Source: Strongylocentrotus purpuratus (taxonomy: Eukaryota; Echinodermata; Echinoidea; Camarodonta; Strongylocentrotidae). From it: a stretch of DNA of 64,000 nt. This document shows positions 12,499 through 23,485 of the stretch, one piece after another. The position numbers and the translations under genes were made by a program. The notes under the pieces were generated by a model. That model worked only from the letters and a program-made list of their open reading frames with translations, searched no databases and was not told the DNA's origin. The stretch lies in assembly GCF_000002235.5 (NCBI RefSeq), contig NW_022145607.1:39050029-39114028 (forward strand), written 5' to 3'. Positions within the stretch are counted from its first letter, which is position 1. Every line of letters begins with the position of its first letter.

Positions 12499-15400
12499 CG
12501 ATGATGATGGTGATGGTGTTGATGATGATGTTGATGACGATGTTGATGAGGATGGCGATGATGATAATGAGGATGATGACAATGGTAATGATGATGATGA
12601 TGATGATTATGAAGTTAAACATCCTTTTACATATTGGTATGCTCCCCAAGGTTATACAGATATTGAGAAAATACATGATGCATGTTCTATTTACCCAGGG
12701 TAGCTATATAATTATTATTGCTTTTTTGCAGGCCCTGCACTCATATTGACCCAGCTTTGCTATACGTACCCTTTTAAAACACCTGGGTCAAGAGAGACAA
12801 ATGTGGGCAAAACATCTTGTCCAAGGATGTAAGCACCATGTATGCAAGGATCAAACCAGGGACCTCTCATACGAGAGTCATGCAAGAGCCTTTTACCAAT
12901 ATATACCACAGTGCTCCAAGTCACTGCAGACACAGATATACAAAGCTTCACTTTGGAACGATACAAAAGAGAAAGGGCTCACCTTGATTGGGACACCATC
13001 AGGATATCTAGACTGCAGCTCGGTTGGGAAATAACCTTCTGTAAGATCTTGCATGCATTGCTATGACCAGAAAAAAGAGATAGGCATAATAATCATCAGG
13101 TGATCAAAATTGAAAAAAATACCTCTTTCAAGTCAAGGCCCTTGTCGATAGCTTTATTACACAAGTTGGCCAGAAAAAGATTACAACTTCTATTACTGTC
13201 ACTTGTCTCTGGACTTTTGTTGATTTAAAAAAAAAAAAAAAAAATATGTTGATATTTGGATAGTTCAAATGCACCACAATTAAAAAAAAAAAAACACCAA
13301 AATATACAAGTAAAGTTTTATATATTCAAGATCGCCCTTCTTGTAATAATTCATCATCGCTCATCATTTAGTATCTGGAAGCTTTGGAATAGAATGGTAT
13401 TATGACAGATTATTGTGGTTGATAACAATTAAGGCTTAATGGACGGAATAATGGCATGGTTTCAAACCCAGAGCTTCCCCTGCACTGCTCTATACCACTG
13501 AGTCATCATGCTTCCTTTAAAATAGATATTGTTACCTGTGTTTCTGGTTCGTCGTACGAACGGAATGGTCCGTTGAACATGAAGAACCCGTTTGCGTACA
13601 GGGTGAGGGGAATGCTATCGACCGTCTTGAAACGTGCTCCACTCACAGTGTGCTGAATCTTCTTCTCTCCTTCTCTAGCAACGATGTTCAGTTCCTGGAT
13701 GTTCTTCAGCACCAGGTCAAAGTTTGGAATGCAGTTCTCCGATGAGACGAGCGATGACCCTGAGGAGAGAGAGAGAGGCGTAAGAAGGGAGGGACTCTCC
13801 AAACAACAAGCATTATTTCAAATGCTATAGGTATACTATCGTAAGACAGTGACTTCAGAGGACACAACTTTACAATTTTTATATCAACCTTTTCATCACC
13901 ATCTTCTACATCAATATAATTACATGCATCATAATTATCAATGGTATTCATAAATATTGTTTTGATCTTGCATACACATATTTACTATCATTATCACTAT
14001 GAATATAAACATCACTATCGTCACAATGACAATAATCAACATCACATTATTGCCATCATCAACATCACCATCATATAATCATCATCACCATCGTCGTCAT
14101 AATTGATATGAGAAAAAAAACATCATCACTATTAGCATTATCCTCCTCATCATTGTCATCATCATCAACAACACCACATCATCATTGGTTTGTTGACAAA
14201 CTAGGAGTTAGCTGAATTATTTTCCTTTTAGTTCAGAAGACACCGTAGCTTATTTTACATCTACCATAGCGCGTATGGAATTTATGCTAATGCTAATTCA
14301 GAGCAACGTGTCAGCAGATGCCATGTTTCTTTCGTTAGGAAAGGACGTTCAGGAGACGAAAGTCTTACTATGTTGTTTTAGTTAGCCAGGAAATGTCGCC
14401 ACAGAAGTAAGTTTATCTTTAAAACATCATGTTTTTCATTTGTGGTGATTTAAGAATGTGTTTTGGTCAGGTTGTTGAGGTAAAATGTACAGACTACAGT
14501 GTATAAATTGCTATGCACAAAACTGTATAATGATAGGGTCTACGTTGTATGAGTTACATTGGAAGTCTTATTGCTTTTAGAAATGACAATTCATAACATA
14601 CAGACGCGATGTTAAATATCGCTTCATTTATGTAGATATGTTTGATACCATGTATTCAGGTGGTTTAATACATGATTTAAGCTAGGGCTTCTTGTTGGCC
14701 ATTTAGAGTGATAGTTTAAGTGAGAAAGTTGAGTTAGTAAATACATGAATGAACAAAACAGAGTAAGCTTATAAACTGGAAATGTTTGCTCTATAAATGG
14801 AAGTTTGTGAATTATGATGTAAACAAAGGACTAGGGGTTTAATCTTACATTTGATTAACGAGATGTTGTTTTGGTGATGTTAGATTAGTATTCGTATTTA
14901 GCTTGGAAGTTTCCTTAGTCTTAGTGAGTTTGTTATAATGAGGTTACACTACACATTTCAAAATGTTAAAGTAGTATTTTGATTGATTTCAGTTTCAGAA
15001 CAGAGCATAGAAACCGCACTGTCAGAAACTTCTAGATGTGTTTATCTGTTGATTCAATGATAGTAATACTATTAGTATATGTTGAGCTTGAAGTGGATAC
15101 AGTTAATTTGATGTAGGCATTTAGCTTTATTAACTTAATTGATGTTTGGATATATCAGTCTTCATTTATATGTGCAAAGATTGTACAAATATTTATGATC
15201 CTTTTAATTCCTTTTCTTCAGTGATCCAATCATCATCACCTCACCTTCACTATTGCCAACATGAATTGCAAAGTTATCATTCATAGATCACTTTCAAAAT
15301 AAAATAAATTACAGTATCACTATCATGCAGTCCCATGTATTCATCTGCAGCGCGAGTGTGCATGTATCATGTTCAGTCTAACAGATACCATCAGTACAAG

Positions 15401-18400
15401 ATGGCAGATTGACCCATTAAAGGAGTCTCTTCCATACCTGGCCTCCATACGCCTTGGCTCTTGATAAAAGAATCAGAATCTAACTCCTCATATAGCCCAT
15501 CCACCTTGGAAGTTCTAGCTTCACCCTCCTCGTGTGTACCACCTACCCACACCATGCCATAATCTGATAAAAAGTCCTGTCAAAAGAGAATCAAACATGT
15601 TTAAGTGGCCAGCTCTCTGTCTTGAGGAAAACATTTTTGTTGGAAAAGCCACCTGTCTATCCAGTGTGAGTCAATAAAAAGTTTACACCTAGAAAATTGC
15701 TAATTTTTTTAAGAGTCATCTATGAACAGTAAATTATAAGCTCTTATGAAAAAGTGTTTTATCCCAAATCTTTTGGTATCATTTTTGTGTGGTATGTGTT
15801 CATGCACTCCTGGATAAACAGGAGGCATTGTTTGCGAGAGTGCAAAACTCGACTTGCGCCAAAGTTGCGTATGTGATGTTTGAATAAACAATTTGGATTT
15901 CGGTATTAGCTCGGTCTTTGTTGATCATGCCACACATATCAAATATCGAATATCAAATATATCAACGAACATTTGTGCGCGCGCGTGTGTGTGTGTGTGA
16001 CTTTGCTTCTGCAAAAAGCATATGCAATGCATTTCATTTGATACATTCAATTCATTCTCTCACTCCACTAATCCCAACATAATACATGCTGTAGGCATCA
16101 CTTTGGCGCAAGTCGAGTTTTGCACTCTCGCAAATGATTTGGGATAAAACACCCTTTCATAAGATTTATAATAATTTACTATTCATAGATATATTTTTTT
16201 AATAATTAGCAATTTTCTAGGTGTAAACTTTTTTTTGACTCACACAGTAGGGGTCACTTTTCTGTTTGAGTTGTGAGGCCTCTGTAGACAGGTTCACTAT
16301 ATCTAAAAGAAATACAGTGAATCCTGTATATAAAGACCACTCACAGGACACATGAAAAGTGGTCTTTACAGGCAGGTGGTCTTTTTACATAGAGATTCCT
16401 TGAGTACAATACTGAAGCAGGTTCGACTGCATGCTGCTCTATCTTTATTGACAGTGTAACCTGTCTAGAAAGACCATTCCAGGGAGGCAGACATTTTATA
16501 CAGAAGGGTTTCTTCCCAGACAAGTTCTAAATGTAATTACCGGTATGTGTTCCTAGAAGGAGACAACATACATGTAGGAGACCCATTACAGAAAGAGAGG
16601 TTTCGACTTTATACATGCCTGTATTTCACTGTTTGAGGTCTTGATCTACAGTTTTTTTAAAGGCGTATCCAGATGCTATATACCGGCCTCCAGATTTTCA
16701 TTCTAGTTACTTTGTAATTAGTATTTACAAAGAAGAAAACAGAATAATGTACGTTCTTATACCGTTAACTTAATAATTACACATAGCTATGGTATTCATC
16801 ATACATAAATTAACCAAGCCAAATTCATAATTTGCTACAACAGAAAATTAATATTCTAAATATTACTCAAAAAACCTATTGCATTAATATCATTCTTGCT
16901 AATTATAAAACAAAATAAGAAAAAGAAAGAGATAAAATATGGATATAGTTCTTGTGTGTCTGCATGCATACAGACCACTGGTATTTGTCAAGGTATGTTT
17001 GCTATATACATGAGAAAGCTTACCTCCATATCTTGAATCTGTTCCTGTAAAGATTGACATTTTCTCTCTAATTCTTTGATTCTCCGAGACTCAATATCAG
17101 GCTCATCTGTATGATGAATTGTACAAATATATCAGAACATTTAGACAAAGTTTATCTCTCCTGGCCCAGTAAAATCAATCAACTCCAGCTCATGTGTAAC
17201 ATAAAATTGATAAGAAGTTGTACCTGATCATAAAAAACCCAGATACAATGGTGTAGAGAGATACAAGTGAATGCAACTCTTCATATGTTATCAATAACAT
17301 ATGCTAAATTTTCATATCAAATTTGTTTTTCAGCCAATCAAATGCCCCAATTTCAGTAGCTTGTAATAATTATTGTAACTTGTTTTGAAACAAGATTTAT
17401 GAAACGGGGCCTGGAGAGTCAAATCATGTAGCAGTACAGACATTGTTCAAATCAGCTCAAATTACAGCAGGTAGAATATAGAAATTTGTAGATGACAACA
17501 GATTGTATTTTGGATTCATATGGAACAAATTTAAAAAACCTTAAAGCCCCTCTTAAATTGATGGGAACCCCAAAAATTTGATGGCAAAATTTTACTTAAA
17601 TTGATCATAATGTGATATACAATGTCATTTAAAACATATTTCTGCAAGGATTTTCAAAACAAATGTGTTTGAAGTCAAATATTGATGAAAGAATACAAAA
17701 TTTAGGTTTCTGCGTACAACAGAAACCCCAATTATGTATTCTTTTATTAATATTTTGCTCCAAGCACAATTTGTTTTGGGGAAATCTTTGCAGAAGCGTC
17801 CTCTTTCACATTATGATCCAATTTAACTGACAATTTGCCATCAAATTGTTTGGGGCTCCCAACACTTTAAAGGGGCTTTAAGCACGTATTAGGCAAATAA
17901 TACAGGATCGAATTTGTATAATGAAGTAATGAAATATACACAGCTCTAGAAGAACAAAATCCTGCATGAAATTTGTTGTATACAGGAAAATGTTTTGCTC
18001 ACCTTGGTATTTCTTCATCAAGCCAATCTTCTCCTCCAAAATATTAACCTTCTTATCCTAGAAAAAAAGAAAGACCAAAAAAGGAATATACTTCATGATA
18101 TAGATTATAATCACACTTTAAAAGACGAAATATTACAAGGTGGTTGGATGTTTTTGATGCAGAAGTAATGAACTATTAATGCTAACAATTTTCAGTGTGA
18201 CGAACTGGAATGTGTTGCCTAGATAGATGCAGTCAAAGAAATAGACATCTATCATATGTACCTGATCCTATTTGAATATTGCTCATAGTTTTACTACAGT
18301 ATAGCGATATGGAACCCCTTACATTAAGAGCAAAACAAGTTTCGGTTATAGGTGCTTTTTAAAACCACTTGACGTAGACACCTCTACAGCCTGAATGTGG

Positions 18401-21358
18401 TTTGATTCATGCACTAGCTCACCTTCTCAATGATTTTCTTGGCATAGTATTTAACCTGAAGCTCTAGTTTGGATATTCGTCCCATCATGCTGGACATCAA
18501 ATCAATATCTGTAGGAGCTACAAATAGGAAAACACAAAACAAATGCTAATACAAATTGCTGAAGAAATACAAATGAATAGCGCAGAACGAATACAGTCCT
18601 TCATACCACTATGGTCTAGGAATGGTGAAAATTCTTTATTTTCACCTCTCTTACTGGAGATATGCATTACATTAATGATATAACAGGGGATTAATTGAGA
18701 TTTCTACAAAATGATGCCATTTGTGCCCAAACATGTCATTCAAATTATAAATTACCAAGGAGTAAACAAGAGAAAATATTCTACTCCTGTTCAGTGCATC
18801 TTGCATTCCTCCCAAAGTACATGTATACATGTATGTGTCCTTTTAAAATGAAAGACATATACATGTATGTACAGGTATGCTTTATATGATGCTTCTCTGC
18901 ACAATTATAGTGCATGCAGCCAGCCTTTGAACTATCTTCTATTGGTGCACTTTAATTCTTTTTAATTCTTTCATTCTCACTTACCGGTATTTGCATAAAG
19001 CACACATTGGCAAGTTTGATGAGAACTATTAACAACAACAAATATATCTTCATGCTTACCATTTGTTTTATCCCTGGGGGATATCTTTGGTAGGTGGTTG
19101 ACCTTTTGACCTGGCATTGACCCTAGGTCACCCCTGTTGCCTGTTGTGGAGAGTCTAGACGAGGTGCGACTCAGGACATCATCAAAATCATCCAATTCTG
19201 AAGGAGCTAAACCAAAATGAGTAAAATTCACAAGCTAGAATCAATTTTTGTTAAAAATATGTCTAGGTGTAACAGGGTTTAATTCTGCTAGAGACATATT
19301 CAAAATCATCCAACTGAAAGGCGCTACATGGAAAATGAAACTAGTAAAATTCACAAGATAAACTCAATATTGTGGTAAATAAGAATATCCCTACATTTAA
19401 CATGATTTTTAATATTAAAGGACATCAACAATTTGATCCAACTCAGATAAAGCGATATAGGCCTACAACAAAATGAGTATAATTCATGAATTAGAATCAA
19501 TATTCCAGTAATTTGATTTGCAATAGATTGTAAAAAAAATAATGTTTAAAAAAAAACTTTCTAAATATGTATTTGGCCTACAGTAATTAGTTCCTATCAA
19601 TAGCCTGGCTTTAGGACATGTTCTCAAATCTCATCAAATGTACTCTACAGCTAGTGCATTAATTAAGGATCTTAAATCAGGCAATTGCTTGAAAATGTTA
19701 TTAAAAAATAAATCTCATCCTCTTACATAAATTGTTGTCCCTAAATTATAAATAATTCACGAACAGCCTTGAACATTTGTACTACAGCATTTTCAAAAGC
19801 TTAATTATCCTTGTTTGTCTCAAAATTGCTTCATGCATATAGGGACTAGACTATTGTTAAAGCCATACTATACTAGAAGCACTACTGCAAAAATTACTCT
19901 AGCACCATCCCAGGTCAGCTGTAGCAGTATGGTCCTGTATGAAACTTGCTGCTAATATCTAGCTGCGCTGTTAGTTATCTTTAATTATTGAGTCCCCTTT
20001 CTGCGAAGTGGAATTTAGGTATTGGGTTCTGAGTGTTGGTAAGTTGACCATGAGATGGCGCTGTGCACTACGCTAGAAGGAAATTTCATTGGTTCAGTAT
20101 ACCGCTTTAAATAGAATAATTTACAGGTACAATGATTGTCTAACTTACACAGAAAGTCAGTTGGTTGACTCCTAAATGGTACAGCCCTTTGCCTGCAGGA
20201 AAATAGAATGCAAATGAGTATTAGTTCTTCTCTATCGGGAGCAAAGGTGACAAGTCGTAAAATGTTGATACTGTTTCTGTGAAATAGGATACTTAATGTA
20301 CATTAGACGGGAGGCAAAATTAGATAATATCAAATTACCAACATTTTGGAGTCTTCTCAATTTTTCTTTTTTGTTGGGGGGGGGGGGTTTCACTCATTTG
20401 CTTTAAATACCTCAAGTTGAATCAGGTTTTATTGTTTTGGACCCCTTTGAAAAAGACAGCTTATACCTGACAAGGGCAATCCATCCCATGAGTGGAGAAT
20501 AAATAAATAAAATAAAATAAAATAAATTTTGCATTCCTCAAATTAATCCAGATATTTTGAACACCTGATATGTCATAGCTATTTTAAGTGAAATTCTTCA
20601 AGTAGAAATATACACAATAACCTTACAAATAATGTTCAAGGGGAACCATTTCATCATGTCTGTGTGAGTACACACTCTGATTTGTAAATGTACGAGTGTA
20701 CAGTATACGCTATCATTAATAAATGCCTCAAAAGAGGAAACGGAATAAAGCCATTTTTCAACTTCAACCCGGCCTGGACAAACTACCTAACCATATCACT
20801 AAACCTTACATTGTAGCTGAAAATCTCATTTCAACCCAAACCCTAAACATCTATATCATTGATGAAATTAAGCCTGGAGAAACTGTTGGATTACCATGAT
20901 CTGGCCTATAACTGATAAGGCTCATGTTCTAGATTCCCAATGCTGAGCTAACCCGGTAGTTCAAAATCAGTTTTAAAGGCCCACTGCACTACTGGTAGCT
21001 ACTTGCACCCTCTATATAACAAACAATGCCTAATCGGTGACCATTGGTCCCCCATGATCCTCTTTTTCTTATGTTAACTGAGAGCTGAGTTGATGAGATA
21101 ACCACCTGTCCAGTGACCTTGTAGGGTGGTCTAATCCCTCCTGTAAACTATGGCAGATTAACAAAGGAAGTTCAATAGTCTGAGGTCTTATTCTCCATTT
21201 ATAATTATACATGATTTTAGACTGATTTTGGAGTTGAACTGAATTAGTAGAGAGCAGACCTACATACATGTAGCTAGGAGAACTCACCCTGGAATTTTTT
21301 TCACACCAGGCAAGGGTGTCTTCTTGTTTTTTCTGAGACTTGACGATGGATCACTCAT
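8601..21358 (-). CDS. UBXN11: UBX domain-containing protein 11 (UBXN11/socius), 13 coding exons
   Basis: Coding exons (minus strand, 5' to 3'): 21288-21358, 20149-20192, 19060-19206, 18423-18517, 18003-18057, 17024-17106, 15438-15576, 13536-13759, 12983-13060, 11459-11666, 10743-10846, 9611-9849, 8601-8733. All junctions are GT-AG, phases agree, and the sum is 1620 nt (539 aa plus stop; human protein about 520). The N-terminus MSDPSSSLRKNKKTPLP resembles human UBXN11. Residues about 95-165 look coiled-coil; DFLSDYGMVWVG is at 166-177. The SEP domain lies at about 255-325 (PLTLYANGFFMFNGPF at 262-277). The UBX domain is at about 463-539 with an FPNR loop. UBX proteins are typically p97/VCP adaptors, and UBXN11 is reported to bind Rnd GTPases. 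A non-coding 5' exon is possible, since an acceptor-like CTAG lies just upstream of the ATG. Introns hold SINEs, MITEs and microsatellites. Confidence 0.95.
8865..9096. mobile_element. Small MITE in last intron of UBXN11
   Basis: Inverted termini: TAAAGTCTCATTCAGATATG at the left and, on the opposite strand, TAAAGGCTCATTCAGATATG at the right, about 232 bp apart, with further complementary G/C patches just inside. No coding capacity. A long C-run follows at the right end. Superfamily not assigned. Confidence 0.7.
9322..9497 (-). repeat. Interspersed repeat, inverted partner of 20972-21146
   Basis: This stretch (GGTGGTTATCTCATCAAATC, GGGGGACCAACAGGCACC, GCAGTGGGGCTTTAA) is the reverse complement, with substitutions, of 20972-21146. 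Both copies end at a GGCTTTAA/TTAAAGGC boundary, consistent with a TTAA-targeting non-autonomous transposon. They sit in different introns/flanks of UBXN11. Confidence 0.65.
12036..12612. repeat. (GAT)n-rich microsatellite/minisatellite in UBXN11 intron 9
   Basis: A run of about 580 bp of GAT/GGT triplets with recurring GATGAGGAAGGGGATG interruptions (near 12136, 12218, 12323, 12429). It lies between exon 10 (11459-11666) and exon 9 (12983-13060). It gives long acidic or poly-Met frames on one strand and poly-Ser/Ile frames on the other, all repeat artefacts. Confidence 0.95.
12735..12915 (-). mobile_element. tRNA-derived SINE (minus strand) in UBXN11 intron 9
   Basis: On the minus strand a tRNA-like head with a B-box-like GGTCCCTGGTTTGATCC (about 12852-12868) is followed by a body containing CTTGGACAAGATGTTTTGCC and TCTCTTGACCCAGGTGTTTT. 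This resembles tRNA-SINE bodies common in invertebrate deuterostomes. The A box is degenerate. It ends just upstream of exon 9. Confidence 0.6.
13452..13515 (-). mobile_element. tRNA-like SINE head fragment beside UBXN11 exon 8
   Basis: Minus-strand sequence GACTCAGTGGTATAGAGC (A box) is followed by CTGGGTTTGAAACCATGCC (B box). The spacing is tRNA-like, but there is no full cloverleaf and no SINE body. It lies about 20 bp beyond the exon 8 splice donor. Confidence 0.45.
13979..14185. repeat. Imperfect (ATC)n microsatellite in UBXN11 intron 7
   Basis: A/T/C-rich stretch dominated by CATCATCACC-type triplets with many interruptions. No coding signal. Confidence 0.7.
14186..15430. other. UBXN11 intron 7, no recognised element
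   Basis: About 1.2 kb of A/T-rich intron between exon 8 and exon 7. I see no open frame of note, no paired inverted termini and no tRNA-like boxes. Confidence 0.6.
15662..16247. mobile_element. MITE with about 200-bp inverted repeats (Tc1/mariner-like termini)
   Basis: The left arm CAGTGTGAGTCAATAAAAAG at 15662 and the right arm ending ...GACTCACACAG at 16247 are inverted copies. Complementarity continues for about 200 bp on each side (for example ACACCTAGAAAATTGCTAAT and GTCGAGTTTTGCACTCTCGC). The centre has a (GT)n run near 15980. CAGTGTGAGTC termini and a right-hand TA flank suggest a Tc1/mariner-like MITE; the superfamily is inferred. Confidence 0.8.
16317..16515. repeat. Interspersed repeat with GTGGTCTTTA motifs
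   Basis: Motifs such as GTATATAAAGACCACTCACAGG and AGGTGGTCTTTTTACA pair as inverted repeats, and similar text occurs at about 11010-11190 (CAGGTGGTCTTTATAGAG, CAGGTGGCCACTAAGACAGG). Probably a decayed DNA transposon family; no clean ends were found. Confidence 0.35.
17541..17881. mobile_element. TTAA-flanked MITE, AGCCCCT family, UBXN11 intron 5
   Basis: TTAA at 17541-17544 and 17878-17881 bracket inverted termini: AGCCCCTCTTAAATTGATGG on the left and AGCCCCTTTAAAGTGTTGGG read from the right. Both arms continue with ACCCCAAA/GCCCCAAA and ATTTGATGGCAAA. Length 341 bp, no coding capacity. The interior is itself partly palindromic around 17690-17770. A TTAA target suggests piggyBac- or Kolobok-like. 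Confidence 0.85.
19196..19505 (-). repeat. Decayed tandem copies of the UBXN11 exon 3 boundary
   Basis: The start of exon 3 with its acceptor and upstream intron (19196-19250) is echoed at about 19295-19370 and again at about 19425-19505. Shared strings include AAAATCATCCAA(C/T)T, AAAATGA-GTAAAATTCACAAG and GAATCAAT. The extra copies have lost a usable reading frame and look like fossil tandem duplications of an exon edge inside intron 2. Confidence 0.5.
20972..21146 (+). repeat. Interspersed repeat, inverted partner of 9322-9497
   Basis: Begins at a TTAAAGGCCCACTGCACTAC boundary and includes GACCATTGGTCCCCCATGATCC and GATGAGATAACCACCTGTCC. These match the minus strand of 9322-9497. It lies in intron 1 of UBXN11, close to exon 1. 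Confidence 0.65.
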
Positions 21359-22439
21359 TGTTTCCTGGCTACCTCTTGACTTTAGCTAGAAAATTACCTT
21401 TTAATAACAGAGATCTAGAAAGGGAAAGGGAAAGAGAGAGATGGAGAGAAAGAGTACAGGAAATATGAGAGATCAGAGTCAGAGAGAAAAACATACAAAG
21501 ACAGAAATAGATAAAAAAGAGAAAAAAACAAAGACAGAGAAACAAAAAGAGTGAAATAGAGAGAGAGAGAGAATGAGAGACAAAATAAACCAAATAGTTA
21601 AAAAGGTAATGGGATATGGAGAGAAATGGAAGACAGTATAACAATGATAAACCAAGATAAATAATTCATTGAAAAGGAGGGAATTAAACAAGCATCCCTT
21701 ACAATTTTGTCAATTGTACATAGGCGACTGTGATACGGTGCATATAGGACTGAGTTTTTTGTTTTGAAAGATAAAAAGCTAAAATAATCTGATTCGCTAA
21801 ACGATACCAAAAAAAAGGCAAGACAGAGGAAAATCAGCAGCAGTTTCTTCAGTTTTTGACATGATTTTGAGCTGTGAATGTATTATAACCAATGGGCACA
21901 GGCTTAAAAAACCGTTCTTTTTTCAAAGATATTGGTGTAACTTTGCAATGCTGCAAAATACAAGGCTGGCGCAAACGGTATTCTTGTCTATATTTTTTTC
22001 TTGTATTTTCCAGAATATGAGAAAATAATTTTAAGTATTCGCGTCAGAAAAGGCCTCGAAAGAAAGATTTTCAAGTGAATTTTGACACCAACCCTTCCAT
22101 AGCAATGCACGTGCTTGCGCAATTCGAAGCAGGAAACATAATCGATAACCCATGTTTGAGACTCTGTATCCCTGCAACAGATTACCCTATGCTAAAGCTC
22201 GTTCACTTCCCAGTGCGGAATTTATCCCTCTCTCTCTGTCACATATCAAAATCAAGCTGATTGGTCTAGAAAATTCGTCAGAAACTTTGAACAAGTAAGA
22301 AGATTAATCTTTTCCATGCAATCACATTTGGCGACACTCCAAGCTCATTAGCATAGAGAGTAATGACGTCATATCACGCCATGACTCGCCTTTGCGTGGC
22401 TGGGTTGTCAGTTGACGTTCATTTTATTTATTCATGAGA
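21359..22439. other. Upstream flank of UBXN11
   Basis: Contains a G/A-rich simple stretch (about 21415-21570) but no gene. If UBXN11 has a non-coding first exon it would lie here or in the CpG-rich stretch to the right. A CTAG acceptor-like site about 30 bp upstream of the ATG is compatible with that. Confidence 0.45.
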
Positions 22440-23200
22440 CGTACCTGTGCGTGCTGAGCAAAGAAAGACACGCGCAGATCTACTTTAGTGGAATTTCGGC
22501 CAGAAATTTGTCCAAATGGTGCGTGTGACGTTTGTGCCCATACTGCCAACAAGCGCACAACGCACTGACTCCGTGCGTCTTTTAAATTCGTTGCCCACGG
22601 TCACTTGCTCTACGGAAGGCGCACTTAGCACGTGCGTGCTGCGCATGTGATAAGTGCGTGGTCCGTGCTAACTCGCCACTTCCCCAGTTCAACTGTCCAA
22701 TGAGCACGCAGAACTCACATGGACCGTACCGAGTAAGCACGTTGCGCGGACTGATTTATGAAGTACATAGTCTATGCGGTGGAATGGGTAGCATCTTAAT
22801 AATAATAATAATATTGGATTCTTATATAGTGCATGTATCGACCTTGCAAGGTCCTCAAGGCGCTCCAACATTACCCGGCTATGCTAGGCTGCCGATTTCG
22901 ACGCTCACAGGCAGCAGCAGCTGGGACTTCTGGAGAACATCGGAATGTCGTCCTATATATTCCCCGATATCGGGCGGAAAAACTCACCGAGTTCATCGCA
23001 CGTGCAAGCACTTACAACGTGCGAGTGAGTAAGGACACTGTACGTGAGCAGCACGTGTAAGTATGTACGTTGTAAGCACGTACACGGAACTTACCACATG
23101 CGCAACGTACAATGCACGCAACCGCTCACAGCCAGGTGTGGCGTGCGGGCCACGTACCCCGGTACCCCCTCCCTGCCTTTTGCCACTCCCTCCCTACGTT
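22440..23200. promoter_or_regulatory. CpG-rich stretch with repeated CACGTG/CGTGCG motifs
   Basis: The A/T-rich background gives way to CpG-rich DNA with many GCACGTGCG-like words: CACGTGCGTGCTGCGCATG near 22630, CACGTGCAAG near 23000, CACGTGTAAG near 23052 and others. It sits 1-1.8 kb upstream of the UBXN11 start codon and is split by a SINE. A regulatory or first-exon role is an inference from composition and position only. Confidence 0.3.
22797..22990 (-). mobile_element. SINE/LINE-type 3' end, minus strand, with (ATT)n tail
   Basis: On the minus strand the sequence runs AAGCGCC-like GGAGCGCCTTGAGGACCTTG, then TGCACTATATAAGAATCC, then an (ATT)n tail ending at about 22797. This is the GCGCTATATAA-plus-ATT-tail pattern of L2-type LINE/SINE 3' ends, also seen at 39523, 46540 and 62850. 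Confidence 0.6.
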
Positions 23201-23211
23201 TTCAGAAAAAC

Positions 23212-23297
23212 ATGGCGGGTGTGGCCTCCCCAAAAACTGTACGGACTAAAACATGCAAGGTGGGTTGTGACCAATGCTTTACTAACAGGAAAAAAGG
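23212..23297 (+). CDS. Possible first coding exon, unidentified
   Basis: AAAACATGGCGG gives a reasonable start context. The frame encodes MAGVASPKTVRTKTCKVGCD followed by a short C-x2-C, basic tail and reaches AAAAAAGG|GTAATT, a plausible splice donor, after 86 nt. It lies at the edge of the CpG-rich stretch, on the strand opposite UBXN11, as a divergent gene would. I cannot recognise the peptide and found no second exon downstream before the transposon-rich DNA, so this may be chance. Confidence 0.15.
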
Positions 23298-23485
23298 GTA
23301 ATTTAACCTTTCTGTACTATTTAATACGACTCTTAACTAACCTGAGCTGTAAACAATAATAAGCTTACGATGTGCCACCACGACGTTGCCAATCTCTGGA
23401 AACATCTTGTTTCTGTTTGTTTGATTTTCATTTAATTTGGACAATTCCCGTGTTTATTGCACTAAAATAACTACATATAGATCTA

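Noticed and set aside
12002-12749. Long poly-Asp, poly-Met, poly-Ser and poly-Ile open frames on both strands
   Set aside because: They are six-frame readings of one GAT-rich microsatellite inside a UBXN11 intron.
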